A stretch of DNA of 64,000 nucleotides from positions 291,008-355,007 of the forward strand of contig NZ_JADVKT010000004.1 of assembly GCF_016508255.1 (NCBI RefSeq). Direction: 5' to 3'. The stretch is from Acinetobacter calcoaceticus (GTDB lineage Bacteria; Pseudomonadota; Gammaproteobacteria; Pseudomonadales; Moraxellaceae). Shown piece after piece: positions 1 through 10,838 of the stretch; within the stretch, counting starts at the first letter, position 1, and every line of letters begins with the position of its first letter. Made by a program: the position numbers and the translations under genes. The notes under the pieces were generated by a model that did not search any database, had not been told where the DNA came from, and worked only from the letters and a program-made list of their open reading frames with translations.

Positions 1-100
1 TAATATCTTCATTCGGAAGAGCCTGCCGAATATGCTTAAAGAGAGACAGTCCGCCTAAACCAGAATCAATCATTCCAATCGGGTTATTCTTCTGGTTCAT
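1..100 (-). CDS. murI: Glutamate racemase, N-terminal end (partial)
   Basis: The minus strand encodes the first 33 codons of a protein that runs off the left edge. It contains the Asp/Glu racemase signature IGMIDSGLGGLSLF at residues 8-21, in which the Asp of DSGxGG belongs to the active-site region. The family makes D-glutamate for peptidoglycan in the cytoplasm. The start ATG is at 98-100. Only the N-terminus is visible, so an aspartate racemase cannot be excluded, but the motif and spacing fit MurI best. Confidence 0.85.
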   Translation of the reverse strand, partial: MNQKNNPIGMIDSGLGGLSLFKHIRQALPNEDI

Positions 101-173
101 TATTTTTCCAATTTAAAATTCAAAAAGAAACTATATTTTTCATTATTATATTCTGTTTTCTATCGGTTTTTAA

Positions 174-196
174 ATCAGGCCCAACGAGGACCTGAC
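174..196 (-). terminator. Hairpin terminator after the DUF885 gene
   Basis: On the minus strand TCAGGTCC and GGGCCTGA pair around a 5-nt loop with one G-U pair, followed by TTTAAAAA. It lies 20-42 nt past the stop of the DUF885 gene and before murI, so the two genes are probably separate transcripts. Confidence 0.6.
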
Positions 197-215
197 CTAA
201 ATTTCGAATTTTGTT

Positions 216-2042
216 TTAAGCTGCCGCTTTTTGTTCCTTAATCCAATTTTTAATGCGTGCATCCAGTATATTTAAAGGCAAGGTTCCTGCATTTAAGATC
301 ATGTCATGGAAGGCTTTGATATCAAAGCGATCTCCAAGCTCATGTTTCGCAAGCTCTCTTAATTCTAAGATTTTTAGTTGGCCCATCTTATATGCCAATG
401 CTTGGGCAGGAATAGCAATATAGCGGTCTGTCTCTGCCTGAATGTCGGGTTCATCTAAAGCAGAATGTTCTCTCATAAAATCAATCATTTGCTGGCGGGT
501 CCACTTTTTATAATGCACGCCAGTATCGACCACTAACCGACACGCACGGAACAACTCACTCGATAGTCTTCCATAGTCTGAAAGCGGGTCTTTATAGAAA
601 CCAACGTCTTTACCCAATTGCTCTGCGTAAAGTGCCCATCCTTCAATATAAGCGGTGTGATTGGGCTGCTTTCGGAACATCGGTAAATTCGGCAGGTTTT
701 GGGCAATATCAATTTGCATATGGTGGCCGGGAATTGCCTCATGGTAAGCGGTCGCTTCCATTGATATTTTGGAACGTTCAGAGAAATCGCCTGTATTCAC
801 ATACACTTGTCCGGGGCGTGAACCATCAGGTGTTCCTTGATGATATTCGGCACCTGCCGCTTCTTTTTCTCGATATTGCTCTACGGGTAAAACTTCGACT
901 TTATTTTTGGGTAATAGACCAAATAGCTTCGGCAACTCTGGTTGCATTTGTGCAATATACCCGCGATAAATCTCTAAAATTTCTTCACGAGATTTTGGGA
1001 AAACGGCGGGATTTGTTTTTAATGATTGTTGGAAACTTTTTAAATCGTTGAAACCTTGTGCTTTGGCAATTTTAAGCATTTCCGCTTCTATACGAGCAAC
1101 TTCTTTTAATCCGAGTTGATGGATATTTTCGGGGCTTTCTAGCGTGGTCGTATTATTTTCTACATAGAAGCGATAGAGTTCATCACCTTTTGGCAAGCTC
1201 CATATACCCTCGTGTTGTCGTCCATAGGGTAAGTAATCTTTCTGAATAAACGTTCCGAGTTTTTCATAAGCAGGCCGAACATTCTGATCTATGGCCTGTA
1301 GTATTTCACGGCTTAAACGCTCTTGTTCTGCTTTCGAAATGCTGCTTGGAAACTGCTTTAATGGAGAAGCAAACACACTGTCTTTCCCTGCTGGCGTTGC
1401 AATGCTATTAATCTGCTTTACCACCTTTTCAATTAAATACTTGGGTGGCATCAACCCATCTTTTTGTCCTTGTTTTGCTAACTGAGTCCCTTGATCAAGA
1501 ATAAGAGGGATTTGTTTTAAACGAGCAATATAGTCTTGATATTGCTTAACATTATTAAATGGAATCGAACTAATAAATCCTGGAAATTGTAAATGTAGCC
1601 CCCACATTTGATTGAAAGGCATCTCATAGAGTTTCAAATCATAATTTTTAAGTGTTTCTTTCAACTGATAAATCATTAAGTCTTTATTTAATTGATCAGT
1701 TGCTGAAAACCCTGTGCTATCAATTGCTTCAAAACGGTTTAAAAAAATTTGAGTAGTTTTTTTATCTTTCTCGATCTGATTTTTTGAAAATTCTGTCCAT
1801 CGATCGTTGTAGCGTAAATCTCCTAAACCCGTTGCAGTTTCAGGATTATTTTTTAAAGTGTATTCCCACTGTTCTTGTAAAAGCTGGTTTAAAGCTTTCA
1901 CCCGAACAGAGACATCACTGTTTGGTTTAGATTGTGACTTTTCGATGGTATTTGTATTTATTTCGGGGGTTGCAGCATTAGACGAATGAGACATCCAAAA
2001 TAAAACACTAACACAAGCAAAATGTAAGGTTCTGTTTTTCAT
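216..2042 (-). CDS. DUF885 family exported protein (putative metallopeptidase)
   Basis: This 608-residue protein starts with a signal peptide (about residues 1-23, ending SSNA), so it is exported to the periplasm or envelope. Most of its length matches the DUF885 family. The hallmark HEAIPGHH is at residues 434-441, followed by the conserved EGWALYAEQLG block near 467-477. The HExxxGHH pattern resembles a gluzincin-type zinc site, and some family members have been described as peptidases; the substrate here is unknown. The gene appears to be monocistronic, with its own terminator downstream. Confidence 0.85.
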   Translation of the reverse strand: MKNRTLHFACVSVLFWMSHSSNAATPEINTNTIEKSQSKPNSDVSVRVKALNQLLQEQWEYTLKNNPETATGLGDLRYNDRWTEFSKNQIEKDKKTTQIFLNRFEAIDSTGFSATDQLNKDLMIYQLKETLKNYDLKLYEMPFNQMWGLHLQFPGFISSIPFNNVKQYQDYIARLKQIPLILDQGTQLAKQGQKDGLMPPKYLIEKVVKQINSIATPAGKDSVFASPLKQFPSSISKAEQERLSREILQAIDQNVRPAYEKLGTFIQKDYLPYGRQHEGIWSLPKGDELYRFYVENNTTTLESPENIHQLGLKEVARIEAEMLKIAKAQGFNDLKSFQQSLKTNPAVFPKSREEILEIYRGYIAQMQPELPKLFGLLPKNKVEVLPVEQYREKEAAGAEYHQGTPDGSRPGQVYVNTGDFSERSKISMEATAYHEAIPGHHMQIDIAQNLPNLPMFRKQPNHTAYIEGWALYAEQLGKDVGFYKDPLSDYGRLSSELFRACRLVVDTGVHYKKWTRQQMIDFMREHSALDEPDIQAETDRYIAIPAQALAYKMGQLKILELRELAKHELGDRFDIKAFHDMILNAGTLPLNILDARIKNWIKEQKAAA

Positions 2043-2237
2043 TTAATTATCCAGACATGTGTAATCAAGTTTAAAATATAGACAAAACAAATTACGTGCC
2101 AAGCAACCTATAAAATGGTGTAAAAATCGAGTATTTTTTAACTCAATGATTTTATAAATTAATTTTCTTTTTAATCAAATTATTTATAGTTGCTATCTAT
2201 ATTCCATATCTGACTTTAATAGATCAGAAACTTAAAA

Positions 2238-2268
2238 AAAAGCGCACATGAGCGATCTCAGTGCACTT
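2238..2268 (-). terminator. Terminator of the hut operon
   Basis: On the minus strand AAGTGCACTGAG pairs with CTCATGTGCGCTT (one bulge, one G-U pair) around the tetraloop ATCG, followed by a run of eight T. It sits about 27 nt past the hutG stop and ends the hutU-hutG transcript. Confidence 0.85.
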
Positions 2269-2294
2269 TTTCATTTCTACATTAAAATTGTTTC

Positions 2295-3215
2295 TTAAGA
2301 AAACAAATATTGATAAACAATATAGGCAGCCAGTTTTGCTGTTCTGTTGTCTAAATCAAATTTTGGATTGCACTCGGCAATATCTAAAAGTTTGATTTTG
2401 CCGCTCTCTTGAATATGCTTAAAAATTGCTTCAAAAGTAGCTAAATCAATTCCTTTTACAGCAGGTGCACTGACTCCCGGTGCAACCGCAGCCGCGAAAA
2501 CATCCAAATCAATCGTAACGTACAAACAGTCTACTTTTTCAATAAAAGCATCAACCGCTGCAAGCACTTTTGGTAGGTTAAAAATATTAACCTCATGATC
2601 TCTTAAATATGAGCAATTCAGCGCATCGGCTGTATCAAACAAAACTTTAGTATTGGCGTGGTTGGCTACCCCAATACATAAATAATTAAATTGTTTTTGA
2701 TGTTGCTCAGAAAGCCTTGCTGCCTGTAAAAAAGGTGTCCCAGAGGTGGCATGCTCTGCTTCACGCAAATCAAAATGGGCATCGAAATTGATAATGCCTA
2801 TTTTTTTATCTGGCGCATGTGCTTGTAGATATTGGAATAAACCACTAAAGCTTCCAAATGCAACTTCATGCCCGCCGCCAAGTACAATCGGCTTTAAACC
2901 ATTTTGTAAGCTGTTTGCGACTTGTTCAGCCAACTCAGTTTGGGCTTGCTCTAAATTGTCATATTCACAAGTCACTGTACCCAAATCGACAATACTGACT
3001 GGGCGATGAATCGGTAAGTTAGCCAGTTGTGTGCGAATTGCATCTGGCGCATCGGCAGCACCGACACGGCCCTTATTACGCTTTACACCTTCATCAGAGC
3101 TAAAGCCAATGAGGGCAAATTCGGCATGTTGGTTTTTATTCACAATATGATGGATACGTTGGTGTGCTTCACCCTCGCCATCATGTCGGCCTTGCCATTT
3201 AAATGTGTGATTCAT
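2295..3215 (-). CDS. hutG: Formimidoylglutamase HutG
   Basis: Last step of histidine degradation: N-formimino-L-glutamate to glutamate plus formamide. It is an arginase/ureohydrolase-family enzyme with the binuclear Mn ligands visible in GGGHE (about 112-116), DAHFD (145-149) and the DLDV motif (236-239). I chose the ATG at 3215 (MNHTFKWQG, 306 residues) rather than the longer frame from 3248, because the longer frame would overlap the end of hutI and family proteins start near this point. hutI ends 10 nt upstream, so the two are cotranscribed and probably translationally coupled. It is the final gene of the hut operon. Confidence 0.93.
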   Translation of the reverse strand: MNHTFKWQGRHDGEGEAHQRIHHIVNKNQHAEFALIGFSSDEGVKRNKGRVGAADAPDAIRTQLANLPIHRPVSIVDLGTVTCEYDNLEQAQTELAEQVANSLQNGLKPIVLGGGHEVAFGSFSGLFQYLQAHAPDKKIGIINFDAHFDLREAEHATSGTPFLQAARLSEQHQKQFNYLCIGVANHANTKVLFDTADALNCSYLRDHEVNIFNLPKVLAAVDAFIEKVDCLYVTIDLDVFAAAVAPGVSAPAVKGIDLATFEAIFKHIQESGKIKLLDIAECNPKFDLDNRTAKLAAYIVYQYLFS

Positions 3216-3225
3216 GTGACACCGT

Positions 3226-4431
3226 TTAAAAAATAATTTCCTGTCCATGCTGAATCACTCGCTTAGGCAAATCTCCGCCAAGCCAGTAAACAATTTCAGA
3301 TGGATGCTCAATATCCCAAGCCACAAAGTCAGCGACTTTACCCTGTTCTAAACTGCCGTGTGTTTGCTCTAAACCGAGTGCTTGTGCAGCATGAATGGTC
3401 ACACCAGCTAATGCTTGTTCGGGCGTTAAGCGGAAGAGCGTACTGCCCATATTCAGCATTAAACGTACAGAAAGTGCTGGAGATGTACCGGGGTTTAAAT
3501 CACTCGACAGCGCAATACGCACGCCATGCTTAATCAGGCTTTCAATTGGCGGATATTGTGTTTCACGCAGTAAGTAAAAAGCGCCCGGTAGTAAAACAGC
3601 GACCGTACCCGACTCTGCCATTGCTTTGACATCATCTTCGGTCATGTATTCTAAATGGTCTGCCGACAAAGCATGATAACGTGCTGCCAAGCTTGAACCG
3701 CCTAACGATGAGAGCTGTTCAGCATGAAGCTTAATAGGTAGACCCAATGATTGCGCTGTTTTAAAAACGCGTTCAACTTGAGCAGGTGAAAAGGCTAAGT
3801 GCTCGCAGAATGCATCTACAGCATCGACTAAACCTTCAGCATGCAGTTTAGGCAGCATTTCTGTACAGATATGCTCAATATAAGCATCGCTTTGATCTTT
3901 GTATTCTGGTGGTAAAGCATGAGCAGCTAAACATGTGCTTTTTACCGTCATCGGTAATTTTTCACCAATTTGACGGATCACACGCAACATTTTGCGTTCA
4001 TTTTCGTAGTTGAGTCCGTAGCCAGACTTAATCTCGATGGTCGTTACACCGTCTTGTTGCATGCAGCGAATGCGCTTAAGTGCCGAATTTAATAATTGTT
4101 CTTCGCTTGCTTCACGGGTTGCACGTACTGTACTTGCAATACCGCCACCGCTCGCCGCAATTTCAGCATAGCTCACACCTTGCAAGCGTTTTTCAAACTC
4201 AACACTACGGTTGCCACCAAAAACACTATGCGTATGACAGTCGATGAACCCCGGGGTTACCCAAGCTCCATTTAAATCAACTGTTTCGGAATATGTGTCG
4301 GCAGGAAGTTGTTGTTGTTTTCCAATCCACTGAATGAGATGCCCTTCTGTGACAATTGCAGCATCTTCAATGTAAGAATATTGCCCATTTTGCATGGTCG
4401 CAATGTGGCAATTTTGCCAAAGTTTTTTCAT
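3226..4431 (-). CDS. hutI: Imidazolonepropionase HutI
   Basis: Amidohydrolase-family enzyme of 401 residues that hydrolyses 4-imidazolone-5-propanoate to N-formiminoglutamate. The metal-binding HTH of [10 protein letters not shown] is at residues 66-68; further hallmark blocks are [24 protein letters not shown] and [12 protein letters not shown]. The frame opens 16 codons further upstream (4479), but ATG 4431 is preceded by GAGGAAAGG at good spacing, so I start there. It follows the permease gene by 51 nt in the hut operon. Confidence 0.94.
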   Translation of the reverse strand: MKKLWQNCHIATMQNGQYSYIEDAAIVTEGHLIQWIGKQQQLPADTYSETVDLNGAWVTPGFIDCHTHSVFGGNRSVEFEKRLQGVSYAEIAASGGGIASTVRATREASEEQLLNSALKRIRCMQQDGVTTIEIKSGYGLNYENERKMLRVIRQIGEKLPMTVKSTCLAAHALPPEYKDQSDAYIEHICTEMLPKLHAEGLVDAVDAFCEHLAFSPAQVERVFKTAQSLGLPIKLHAEQLSSLGGSSLAARYHALSADHLEYMTEDDVKAMAESGTVAVLLPGAFYLLRETQYPPIESLIKHGVRIALSSDLNPGTSPALSVRLMLNMGSTLFRLTPEQALAGVTIHAAQALGLEQTHGSLEQGKVADFVAWDIEHPSEIVYWLGGDLPKRVIQHGQEIIF

Positions 4432-4482
4432 TAGCCTTTCCTCAAAACTGCCCAATAGTGAAACCATTGGGCAGTTCATTTG

Positions 4483-5895
4483 TTAGCTTTCTATCTCAAC
4501 ATTTTGCTGGATAGAATTACTTTCCTTTCCCAAGTTTTGCTGTGGTTTGACCCAGATACGATAAGCAATAGTGAGAAGAGCAAGCCATGTTATACCTACA
4601 TAAATCGCAGGACGTGAATCAGGGAAATAACCCATCATGGCTAAAATAAACACCATAAAACCAATCGCGAACGCAGGTGCAACAGGCCAACCCCAGACAG
4701 GGAAATCAAGTGCTTTAATTTCAGCAGCAGATAATTTACGGCGCATCGCAACTTGCGAAAGCAAAATCATGAGCCAAACCCAAACAGTAGCAAACGTTGC
4801 AATTGACGCGATGATCATGAATACATTTTCAGGAATCAGGTAGTTCAACACCACACCAATCAATAGCACACCCGCCATCACAACCACGGTCATCCATGGC
4901 ACACCATTACGTGATAACTTTTGGAAAATTCTCGGTGCTTGACCACGGTTTGCCATACCATAAAGCATACGGCCAGCGCCAAACACGTCACTATTAATTG
5001 CCGAAATTGCAGCAGTCACCACCACAACATTTAGAATATTTGCAGCAGATTTGATGCCTAAATTTTCAAAAATTTGTACAAATGGGCTTCCTTGGCTACC
5101 AATCTGGTTCCATGGGAAAATCGACATAAGTACAAAAATAGTCAGTACATAGAACAGTAAAATACGGACTGGAACAGCATTAATTGCTTTTGGTAAAGTC
5201 GTTTTCGGGTCTTGTGACTCGCCAGCAGTTAAACCGATAATTTCGATACCACCGAAAGCAAACACGACTACAGATAAACATGCAACCAAGCCTGCAATAC
5301 CATGCGGCATAAAGCCATCATAAACCCATAAGTTTTGAATGCCAGGCACTACATTGCTATGGTCAACGTGGAAGCCATAAAACATAAGGCCTAAACCACC
5401 AATAATCATGGCAACAATGGCCGTAACTTTGATAATGGATAACCAAAACTCGAGCTCACCAAAGACTTTAACGTGAATTAAGTTAATGGCACCCAAGAAC
5501 ATAATCAGCGATAAAATCCAGATCCACCTTGGCACATCGGGATACCAGAACCCCATATAAATACCAAAAGCAGTCACATCGGCAATGGCGACAATCACCA
5601 TTTCAAAAACATAAGTCCAACCTGTGGTAAAACCTGCCAGTGGACTTATGTACTGTGATGCGTAGTGACTAAATGAACCAGACACAGGGTTATGGACAGC
5701 CATTTCACCCAGTGCGCGCATAACGATATAAATTGCAATCCCTGCAACGATATACGCAAGTAATACTGAAGGCCCCGCCATTTTGATGGCGGTTGCCGAA
5801 CCATAGAAAAGCCCAGTTCCAATTGCTGAGCCCAATGCCAAGAAACGAATATGGCGGGTGTTCAAACCCCGCTGTAGTGTGGAGTTTTGTGACAT
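4483..5895 (-). CDS. APC-family amino acid permease of the hut operon (probable histidine permease)
   Basis: This 470-residue inner-membrane protein has about 12 hydrophobic segments and the amino acid-polyamine-organocation signature [13 protein letters not shown] near its N-terminus. It resembles the ProY/HutT/AroP group. Its position between hutH and hutI makes histidine (or urocanate) the likely substrate, which is an inference from context. The ATG at 5895 has GGAG 8 nt upstream and is preferred to the upstream frame start at 5943. A second, similar permease at 14588 lies in the aromatic cluster. Confidence 0.85.
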   Translation of the reverse strand: MSQNSTLQRGLNTRHIRFLALGSAIGTGLFYGSATAIKMAGPSVLLAYIVAGIAIYIVMRALGEMAVHNPVSGSFSHYASQYISPLAGFTTGWTYVFEMVIVAIADVTAFGIYMGFWYPDVPRWIWILSLIMFLGAINLIHVKVFGELEFWLSIIKVTAIVAMIIGGLGLMFYGFHVDHSNVVPGIQNLWVYDGFMPHGIAGLVACLSVVVFAFGGIEIIGLTAGESQDPKTTLPKAINAVPVRILLFYVLTIFVLMSIFPWNQIGSQGSPFVQIFENLGIKSAANILNVVVVTAAISAINSDVFGAGRMLYGMANRGQAPRIFQKLSRNGVPWMTVVVMAGVLLIGVVLNYLIPENVFMIIASIATFATVWVWLMILLSQVAMRRKLSAAEIKALDFPVWGWPVAPAFAIGFMVFILAMMGYFPDSRPAIYVGITWLALLTIAYRIWVKPQQNLGKESNSIQQNVEIES

Positions 5896-5959
5896 TATAA
5901 TCTCCAATCCTTGAGGATATTTAGTTAGATTCGGCCACTCCATGTGACCGTTTTATCAA

Positions 5960-7498
5960 TCACACTTCAGATAAACTAGGGAGTAGTTTTGGAATGAGCA
6001 ACTCGTTTAGGCAACCACTCGAAAGCAACTCACTTGCCTGTTCAATATCCGGAGCAAAGAAACGGTCTTCGCTGTAGTAAGGAACTTGATCGCGCAAGAT
6101 TTTACGGGCTTGTTCAAGTTTAGGCGAGCTTTTTAAGCCTTCACGGAAGTCAAGACCCTGACAAGCGCCTAACCATTCGACAGCTAAAATGCCACGAACG
6201 TTATCAGCCATTGGCCAAAGACGCTTACCAGCATTTGGAGCCATTGATACATGGTCTTCCTGATTGGCAGAAGTTGGTAAACTATCAACACTTGCAGGAT
6301 GTGCTAGTGCTTTATTATCGCTCGCAAGTGCAGCAGCTGTCACTTGTGCAATCATAAAGCCTGAGTTAACGCCACCATTTGCGACCAAGAACGGTGGAAG
6401 CTGTGACATGTGGCGGTCCATCATCATCGAAATACGACGTTCTGAAAGTGAACCAATTTCTGCAATTGCCAATGCTAAATTATCTGCCGCCATTGCAACA
6501 GGTTCTGCATGGAAGTTACCACCAGAAATCACGTCACCTTGTTCAGCGAAAACAAGTGGGTTATCAGATACAGCGTTTGCTTCAATTGCTAAAACTTCAG
6601 CAGCCTGACGGATTTGAGTTAGACATGCACCCATCACCTGTGGTTGGCAACGTAAAGAATACGGATCTTGAACTTTGCTACAGTCTTCGTGTGAATGTGC
6701 AATTTCACTTGAATCAGTCAATAAATCGCGATAAGCCGCAGCAACATCAATTTGACCACGTTGGCCACGTACTTCATGAATACGTGCATCGAACGGTGAA
6801 CGTGAACCCAGCATTGCTTCAACACTTAAGCCACCACATACAGTTGCAGCAGCAAATAAATCTTCGGCTTCAAACAAACCGCGTAACGCGTAGGCAGTCG
6901 AAACTTGTGTACCATTTAGAAGTGCCAAGCCTTCTTTAGCAGCTAAAGAAATTGGCTCTAAACCTGCAATTTTTAAAGCTTCAACTGCTGGTAACCACTC
7001 ACCTTTGTAGCGTGCTTTACTTTCACCTAGTAAAATCAATGACATATGCGCAAGTGGTGCCAAGTCACCTGAAGCACCTACTGAGCCTTTAAGAGGAATA
7101 TGCGGATAAACTTCAGCATTAATTAAAGCCAACAAAGCATCAATCACTTTACGGCGGATACCAGAGAAACCACGTGCCAAGCTGTTTGCTTTCAATAGAA
7201 TAATTAAACGAACCATTGCATCATCAAGAGGTTCGCCTACACCTGCGGCGTGCGAAAGTACCAATGAACGCTGTAATTGTTCTAAATCTTCAGGAGCAAT
7301 CTTGGTCGAAGCGAGCAAACCAAAACCTGTGTTAATTCCGTAAGCTGTACGCCCTTCATTTACAATCTGTTCTACACAAGCCACGCTTGCATTAATGGCA
7401 GCTGATGCACTTTCATCTAGTTTAACTTTAATCGGGTTGAGGTAAGCTTGACGTAAATCGGCTAAGGTCAGTTTTCCCGGTTGGATTAATAATTCCAT
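5960..7498 (-). CDS. hutH: Histidine ammonia-lyase HutH
   Basis: First step of histidine catabolism: L-histidine to trans-urocanate plus ammonia. The 512-residue length is standard. The autocatalytic MIO prosthetic group forms from Ala-Ser-Gly 142-144 inside [14 protein letters not shown]; the YGINTGFG block (about 53-60) and the [19 protein letters not shown] block are also intact. In A. baumannii this enzyme has been linked to release of Zn from histidine complexes (published work on ZigA and HutH). It is the second gene of the operon, after hutU. Confidence 0.96.
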   Translation of the reverse strand: MELLIQPGKLTLADLRQAYLNPIKVKLDESASAAINASVACVEQIVNEGRTAYGINTGFGLLASTKIAPEDLEQLQRSLVLSHAAGVGEPLDDAMVRLIILLKANSLARGFSGIRRKVIDALLALINAEVYPHIPLKGSVGASGDLAPLAHMSLILLGESKARYKGEWLPAVEALKIAGLEPISLAAKEGLALLNGTQVSTAYALRGLFEAEDLFAAATVCGGLSVEAMLGSRSPFDARIHEVRGQRGQIDVAAAYRDLLTDSSEIAHSHEDCSKVQDPYSLRCQPQVMGACLTQIRQAAEVLAIEANAVSDNPLVFAEQGDVISGGNFHAEPVAMAADNLALAIAEIGSLSERRISMMMDRHMSQLPPFLVANGGVNSGFMIAQVTAAALASDNKALAHPASVDSLPTSANQEDHVSMAPNAGKRLWPMADNVRGILAVEWLGACQGLDFREGLKSSPKLEQARKILRDQVPYYSEDRFFAPDIEQASELLSSGCLNELLIPKLLPSLSEV

Positions 7499-7534
7499 GT
7501 TGGCTTCCTAATTTTTGGCACTATATTCTGCTGA

Positions 7535-7568
7535 GACGGCGCTTTTCACAATTGCAAAAAGCACCGCC
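7535..7568 (-). other. Hairpin in the hutU-hutH spacer
   Basis: Twelve bases (aaaagcaccgcc at 7557-7568) pair with gacggcgctttt at 7535-7546 with two G-U pairs on the minus-strand RNA and a 10-nt loop. No T-run follows in the direction of transcription, so it looks like an mRNA-processing or stability element, or a partial attenuator, and not a terminator. Confidence 0.5.
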
Positions 7569-7586
7569 CGTTCTTTCCATGTATTT

Positions 7587-9263
7587 TTATTGCGTGATCA
7601 TTGGCAAGTTTAAGCCTTGCTCTTTTGCACAGTTAATCGCAATTTCATAACCGGCATCGGCATGACGCATAACACCTGTTGCAGGGTCATTGGTCAATAC
7701 ACGAGCAATACGTGCAGCAGCATCATCAGTACCATCACACACAATCACAACGCCTGAGTGTTGAGAGAAGCCCATACCTACACCACCACCATGATGTAAA
7801 GATACCCAAGTTGCGCCGCCTGCTGTATTGAGCAAAGCGTTCAACAATGGCCAGTCAGATACGGCATCTGAACCATCTTGCATTGCTTCAGTTTCACGGT
7901 TTGGACTTGCAACCGAACCTGAGTCTAAGTGGTCACGCCCAATCACAACTGGTGCAGACAACTCACCACTACGAACCATTTCGTTAAATGCTAAACCAAG
8001 TTTTGCACGTAAGCCTAGACCCACCCAACAAATACGAGCTGGTAAACCTTGGAAGCTAATGCGTTCACGTGCCATGTCTAACCAGTGATGCAAATGTTCG
8101 TCATCAGGAATTAATTCTTTAACTTTGGCATCTGTTTTATAAATATCTTCTGGATCACCAGAAAGCGCTGCCCAACGGAATGGACCAATACCACGGCAGA
8201 ACAATGGACGGATATAAGCAGGAACAAAGCCAGGGAAATCAAATGCGTTTTCTACGCCTTCTTCTTTCGCCATTTGACGAATGTTATTACCATAGTCAAA
8301 TGTTGGAACGCCCATTTTTTGGAAATCAAGCATCGCTTGTACGTGTTTTGCCATAGACTGTTTTGCAGCTTTTACAACAGCTTCTGGTTCTGTTTTCGCA
8401 CGTTCACGATATTCATCCCAAGTCCAGCCCACTGGTAAGTAACCATTTAATGGATCGTGTGCACTTGTTTGGTCGGTCACCATGTCTGGACGCACACCAC
8501 GGCGTACAAGCTCAGGTAAAATCTCTGCAGCGTTGCCATGAAGTGCAATTGAAATTACTTTGCCTTCTTTCGTGTAACGGTCAATACGAGCCAAAGCATC
8601 ATCTAAATCAGTTGCTTGTTCATCTACATAACGTGTACGTAAACGGAAATCGATACTTGCTTGTTGGCATTCGATGTTTAAAGAACAAGCACCTGCAAGT
8701 GTTGCAGCTAAAGGCTGAGCACCACCCATACCGCCTAAACCAGCAGTTAGTACCCAACGACCGTTTAAGTCACCGTTGTAATGTTGACGGCCTGCTTCAA
8801 CGAAAGTTTCGTAAGTACCTTGCACAATGCCTTGGCTACCAATGTAGATCCATGAACCTGCTGTCATTTGACCGTACATCGCTAAAGCTTTTGCATCTAA
8901 CTCGTTAAAGTGTTCCCAGTTTGCCCAGTGCGGTACAAGATTTGAGTTTGCAATTAAAACACGTGGGGCATCTTTATGAGTTTTAAATACGCCTACTGGT
9001 TTACCTGATTGAACTAACAAAGTTTCATCAGTTTCAAGATTTTTTAACGTATCTACAATCTTGTCAAAACATTCCCAGTTACGCGCTGCACGGCCAATAC
9101 CACCGTATACCACCAATTCTTTCGGGTTTTCTGCAACGTCCGGATCAAGGTTATTCATCAACATGCGTAATGGAGCTTCAGTTAACCAACTTTTAGCCGT
9201 CAATTCAGTGCCACGTGGTGCACGGATTTCTACATCACGAAATTTTGTTGTCGTTGTTGTCAC
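7587..9263 (-). CDS. hutU: Urocanate hydratase HutU
   Basis: Second step: urocanate to 4-imidazolone-5-propanoate, using tightly bound NAD+ as electrophile. Length 558 is typical. The glycine-rich NAD site [10 protein letters not shown] is around residues 175-184, and the conserved cysteine is C412 in [12 protein letters not shown]. It is the first gene of the hutU-H-permease-I-G transcript. A TGTATATACA palindrome lies 76 nt upstream and is the likely HutC operator. Confidence 0.96.
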   Translation of the reverse strand: MTTTTTKFRDVEIRAPRGTELTAKSWLTEAPLRMLMNNLDPDVAENPKELVVYGGIGRAARNWECFDKIVDTLKNLETDETLLVQSGKPVGVFKTHKDAPRVLIANSNLVPHWANWEHFNELDAKALAMYGQMTAGSWIYIGSQGIVQGTYETFVEAGRQHYNGDLNGRWVLTAGLGGMGGAQPLAATLAGACSLNIECQQASIDFRLRTRYVDEQATDLDDALARIDRYTKEGKVISIALHGNAAEILPELVRRGVRPDMVTDQTSAHDPLNGYLPVGWTWDEYRERAKTEPEAVVKAAKQSMAKHVQAMLDFQKMGVPTFDYGNNIRQMAKEEGVENAFDFPGFVPAYIRPLFCRGIGPFRWAALSGDPEDIYKTDAKVKELIPDDEHLHHWLDMARERISFQGLPARICWVGLGLRAKLGLAFNEMVRSGELSAPVVIGRDHLDSGSVASPNRETEAMQDGSDAVSDWPLLNALLNTAGGATWVSLHHGGGVGMGFSQHSGVVIVCDGTDDAAARIARVLTNDPATGVMRHADAGYEIAINCAKEQGLNLPMITQ

Positions 9264-9338
9264 AGGCGGACTCCTTCCTTTGAGCTTACATCAGCAGAAC
9301 ATCACTTGTTTCTGCATTTGTATAGTAATGTATTAACT

Positions 9339-9357
9339 TGTATATACATCCATATAC
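9339..9357. promoter_or_regulatory. Probable HutC operator upstream of hutU
   Basis: TGTATATACATCCATATAC contains the perfect 10-bp palindrome TGTATATACA. The same 19-mer with two differences stands in front of hutC (10892-10910) in the same orientation. GntR/HutC repressors bind TGTATATACA-like palindromes, so this is a good operator candidate. Confidence 0.75.
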
Positions 9358-9459
9358 TACACAAATATTTTACGGCGTGAAGAGGCTTGCTCATATTTTT
9401 TTGAAAAAAATTAATAAGCTTATGAATTAAATTAATTTATTTTTATATTAAGCATAAAA

Positions 9460-9498
9460 AAAGCACATATCTTTTCACTAGACATGTGCTTTAAAAAA
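9460..9498 (-). terminator. Terminator after hutD
   Basis: AAAGCACAT (9460-9468) pairs with ATGTGCTTT (9484-9492), flanked by A- and T-rich runs on both sides. On the minus strand it follows hutD by about 20 nt and separates the hutCD transcript from the hutU operon. The flanking runs would let it work in both directions. Confidence 0.75.
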
Positions 9499-9513
9499 AT
9501 AATTTATTTACTT

Positions 9514-10089
9514 TTAACGTTGAATTAACTCAATAACATAACAATTTTTTGCCCAATTTTGCGGAAAATGGACTGAGGTAATTGCAGTGGTTTTTTCAAT
9601 TTTTAAAGTCTCATGAGCTGCAAGTAAAAAGACTTTGTCCTCAACCACGACTTCAATGTCAGAACCACTATTAAAAATAAAAATCAGGTCTGCCGAACTT
9701 AAAAAGGTCTGTGCTTCTGTACCGTCTACTCTTTGAAAGCGGGCATGAAATTTTGCAGAATCATAAATTAGATTTAAGTCCCGAATTGCACCGTCAAACA
9801 GCTCACTTTGCACCTGACTTTCGCCATGAAAAGCAAAAATATCACCTTGTTTTAACGCTTTAACTGGCAAATTATCGACATGCAATCCAATGCCTTGCCC
9901 ATCAAGTACCGTAATAATTCGCTGCTTATTGGGAAATAGCGAAAATGGCCCAGAAGTGGTCACATCAGCCATCGAAATACGCCAATCGAAATCAGCTTCA
10001 CCTTGGCTTCGAGCAATTTCTAAAGTAAAGCCAGCACCATTTTTCCAAAGCATTTTTGTATATTGATCGGCCCTGATCAATTCAATCAT
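9514..10089 (-). CDS. hutD: HutD family protein
   Basis: A 191-residue cytoplasmic cupin-fold protein of the HutD/Ves family. It starts with the family-typical MIELIRADQYTKMLWKNGAGFTLEI-like block, in which WKNGxG is the hallmark. In Pseudomonas, HutD is reported to limit hut operon expression, perhaps by binding formiminoglutamate; no enzymatic activity is established. Its ATG overlaps the hutC stop (ATGA), so the two are translationally coupled. Confidence 0.88.
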   Translation of the reverse strand: MIELIRADQYTKMLWKNGAGFTLEIARSQGEADFDWRISMADVTTSGPFSLFPNKQRIITVLDGQGIGLHVDNLPVKALKQGDIFAFHGESQVQSELFDGAIRDLNLIYDSAKFHARFQRVDGTEAQTFLSSADLIFIFNSGSDIEVVVEDKVFLLAAHETLKIEKTTAITSVHFPQNWAKNCYVIELIQR

Positions 10090-10838
10090 GGGTTAAATTT
10101 CCCTTCAAGATAATAGCGACTACCCGGATAAATCAAACGTGCACTTGAAATAAGCTGTTTGTTTGACCACGTACGGCGACGAATAAGTAAGCATGGTTCA
10201 GCTTTAGTAATCTTCAACCATTTACACTCTTGAGGAGATGCTAAAACTGCCTCAACAATGTGCTCACCTTCTGAGACCGGTGCTTTCGCCATGAGGTAAG
10301 CATTCGGGGTAATGGTTTTAAAGTCTTGTTGTAGATAATCTGGAATCAGTGCTGCATCAACTAAACGATCTTCGACCTGAACAGGTACATCATTTTCATA
10401 ATGCACAATAATCGAGTGAAATAATCTTTGCCCTTCGCGTGTCTGCATTAACACGCTTTGCTCTGCATTTGCATAAATTTGCTCTAAGACTAAAACTTCA
10501 GCATGGTGCTTATGGTTTCGTGCAATAATCTCTTCGGCAATATTGTTAATCTGAAAAAGTGCAGTACGGCCCTGTCCTTCGGCAACGAAAGAGCCAACAC
10601 CTTGAATTCGAACAAGTAGGCCCTCAGTCGTTAACTCACGTAGCGCACGATTTACCGTCATGCGGCTGCAACCGAGTTGATTGACCAATTCGCTTTCTGA
10701 AGGAATTTTTTTATTTACAGCCCATGAGCCTTCATAAATCTTTTGTGAAATTAGCTGTTTGACGCGTTGATATAAAGGAACTGGACTATCAGCTTCAATC
10801 GAAAGCTCAGCATGTTCTTGTTTTGATGTTCTGGGCAT
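10086..10838 (-). CDS. hutC: Histidine utilisation repressor HutC (GntR/HutC family)
   Basis: A 250-residue regulator with an N-terminal GntR winged helix (about residues 17-85, including ELVNQLGCSRMTVNRALREL) and a C-terminal UTRA effector domain. HutC proteins repress hut genes and are released by urocanate. Matching operators lie 54 nt upstream of its own start and 76 nt upstream of hutU, which suggests autoregulation and control of both transcripts. It overlaps hutD by 4 nt. Confidence 0.93.
   Translation of the reverse strand: MPRTSKQEHAELSIEADSPVPLYQRVKQLISQKIYEGSWAVNKKIPSESELVNQLGCSRMTVNRALRELTTEGLLVRIQGVGSFVAEGQGRTALFQINNIAEEIIARNHKHHAEVLVLEQIYANAEQSVLMQTREGQRLFHSIIVHYENDVPVQVEDRLVDAALIPDYLQQDFKTITPNAYLMAKAPVSEGEHIVEAVLASPQECKWLKITKAEPCLLIRRRTWSNKQLISSARLIYPGSRYYLEGKFNP

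Noticed and set aside
6379..6939. 186-codon plus-strand ORF opposite hutH
   Set aside because: Antisense shadow of a clear enzyme; no ribosome site and a His/Leu/Gln-biased composition typical of a reverse frame.
8363..8908. 181-codon plus-strand ORF opposite hutU
   Set aside because: Antisense shadow with the same biased composition; hutU is intact on the other strand.
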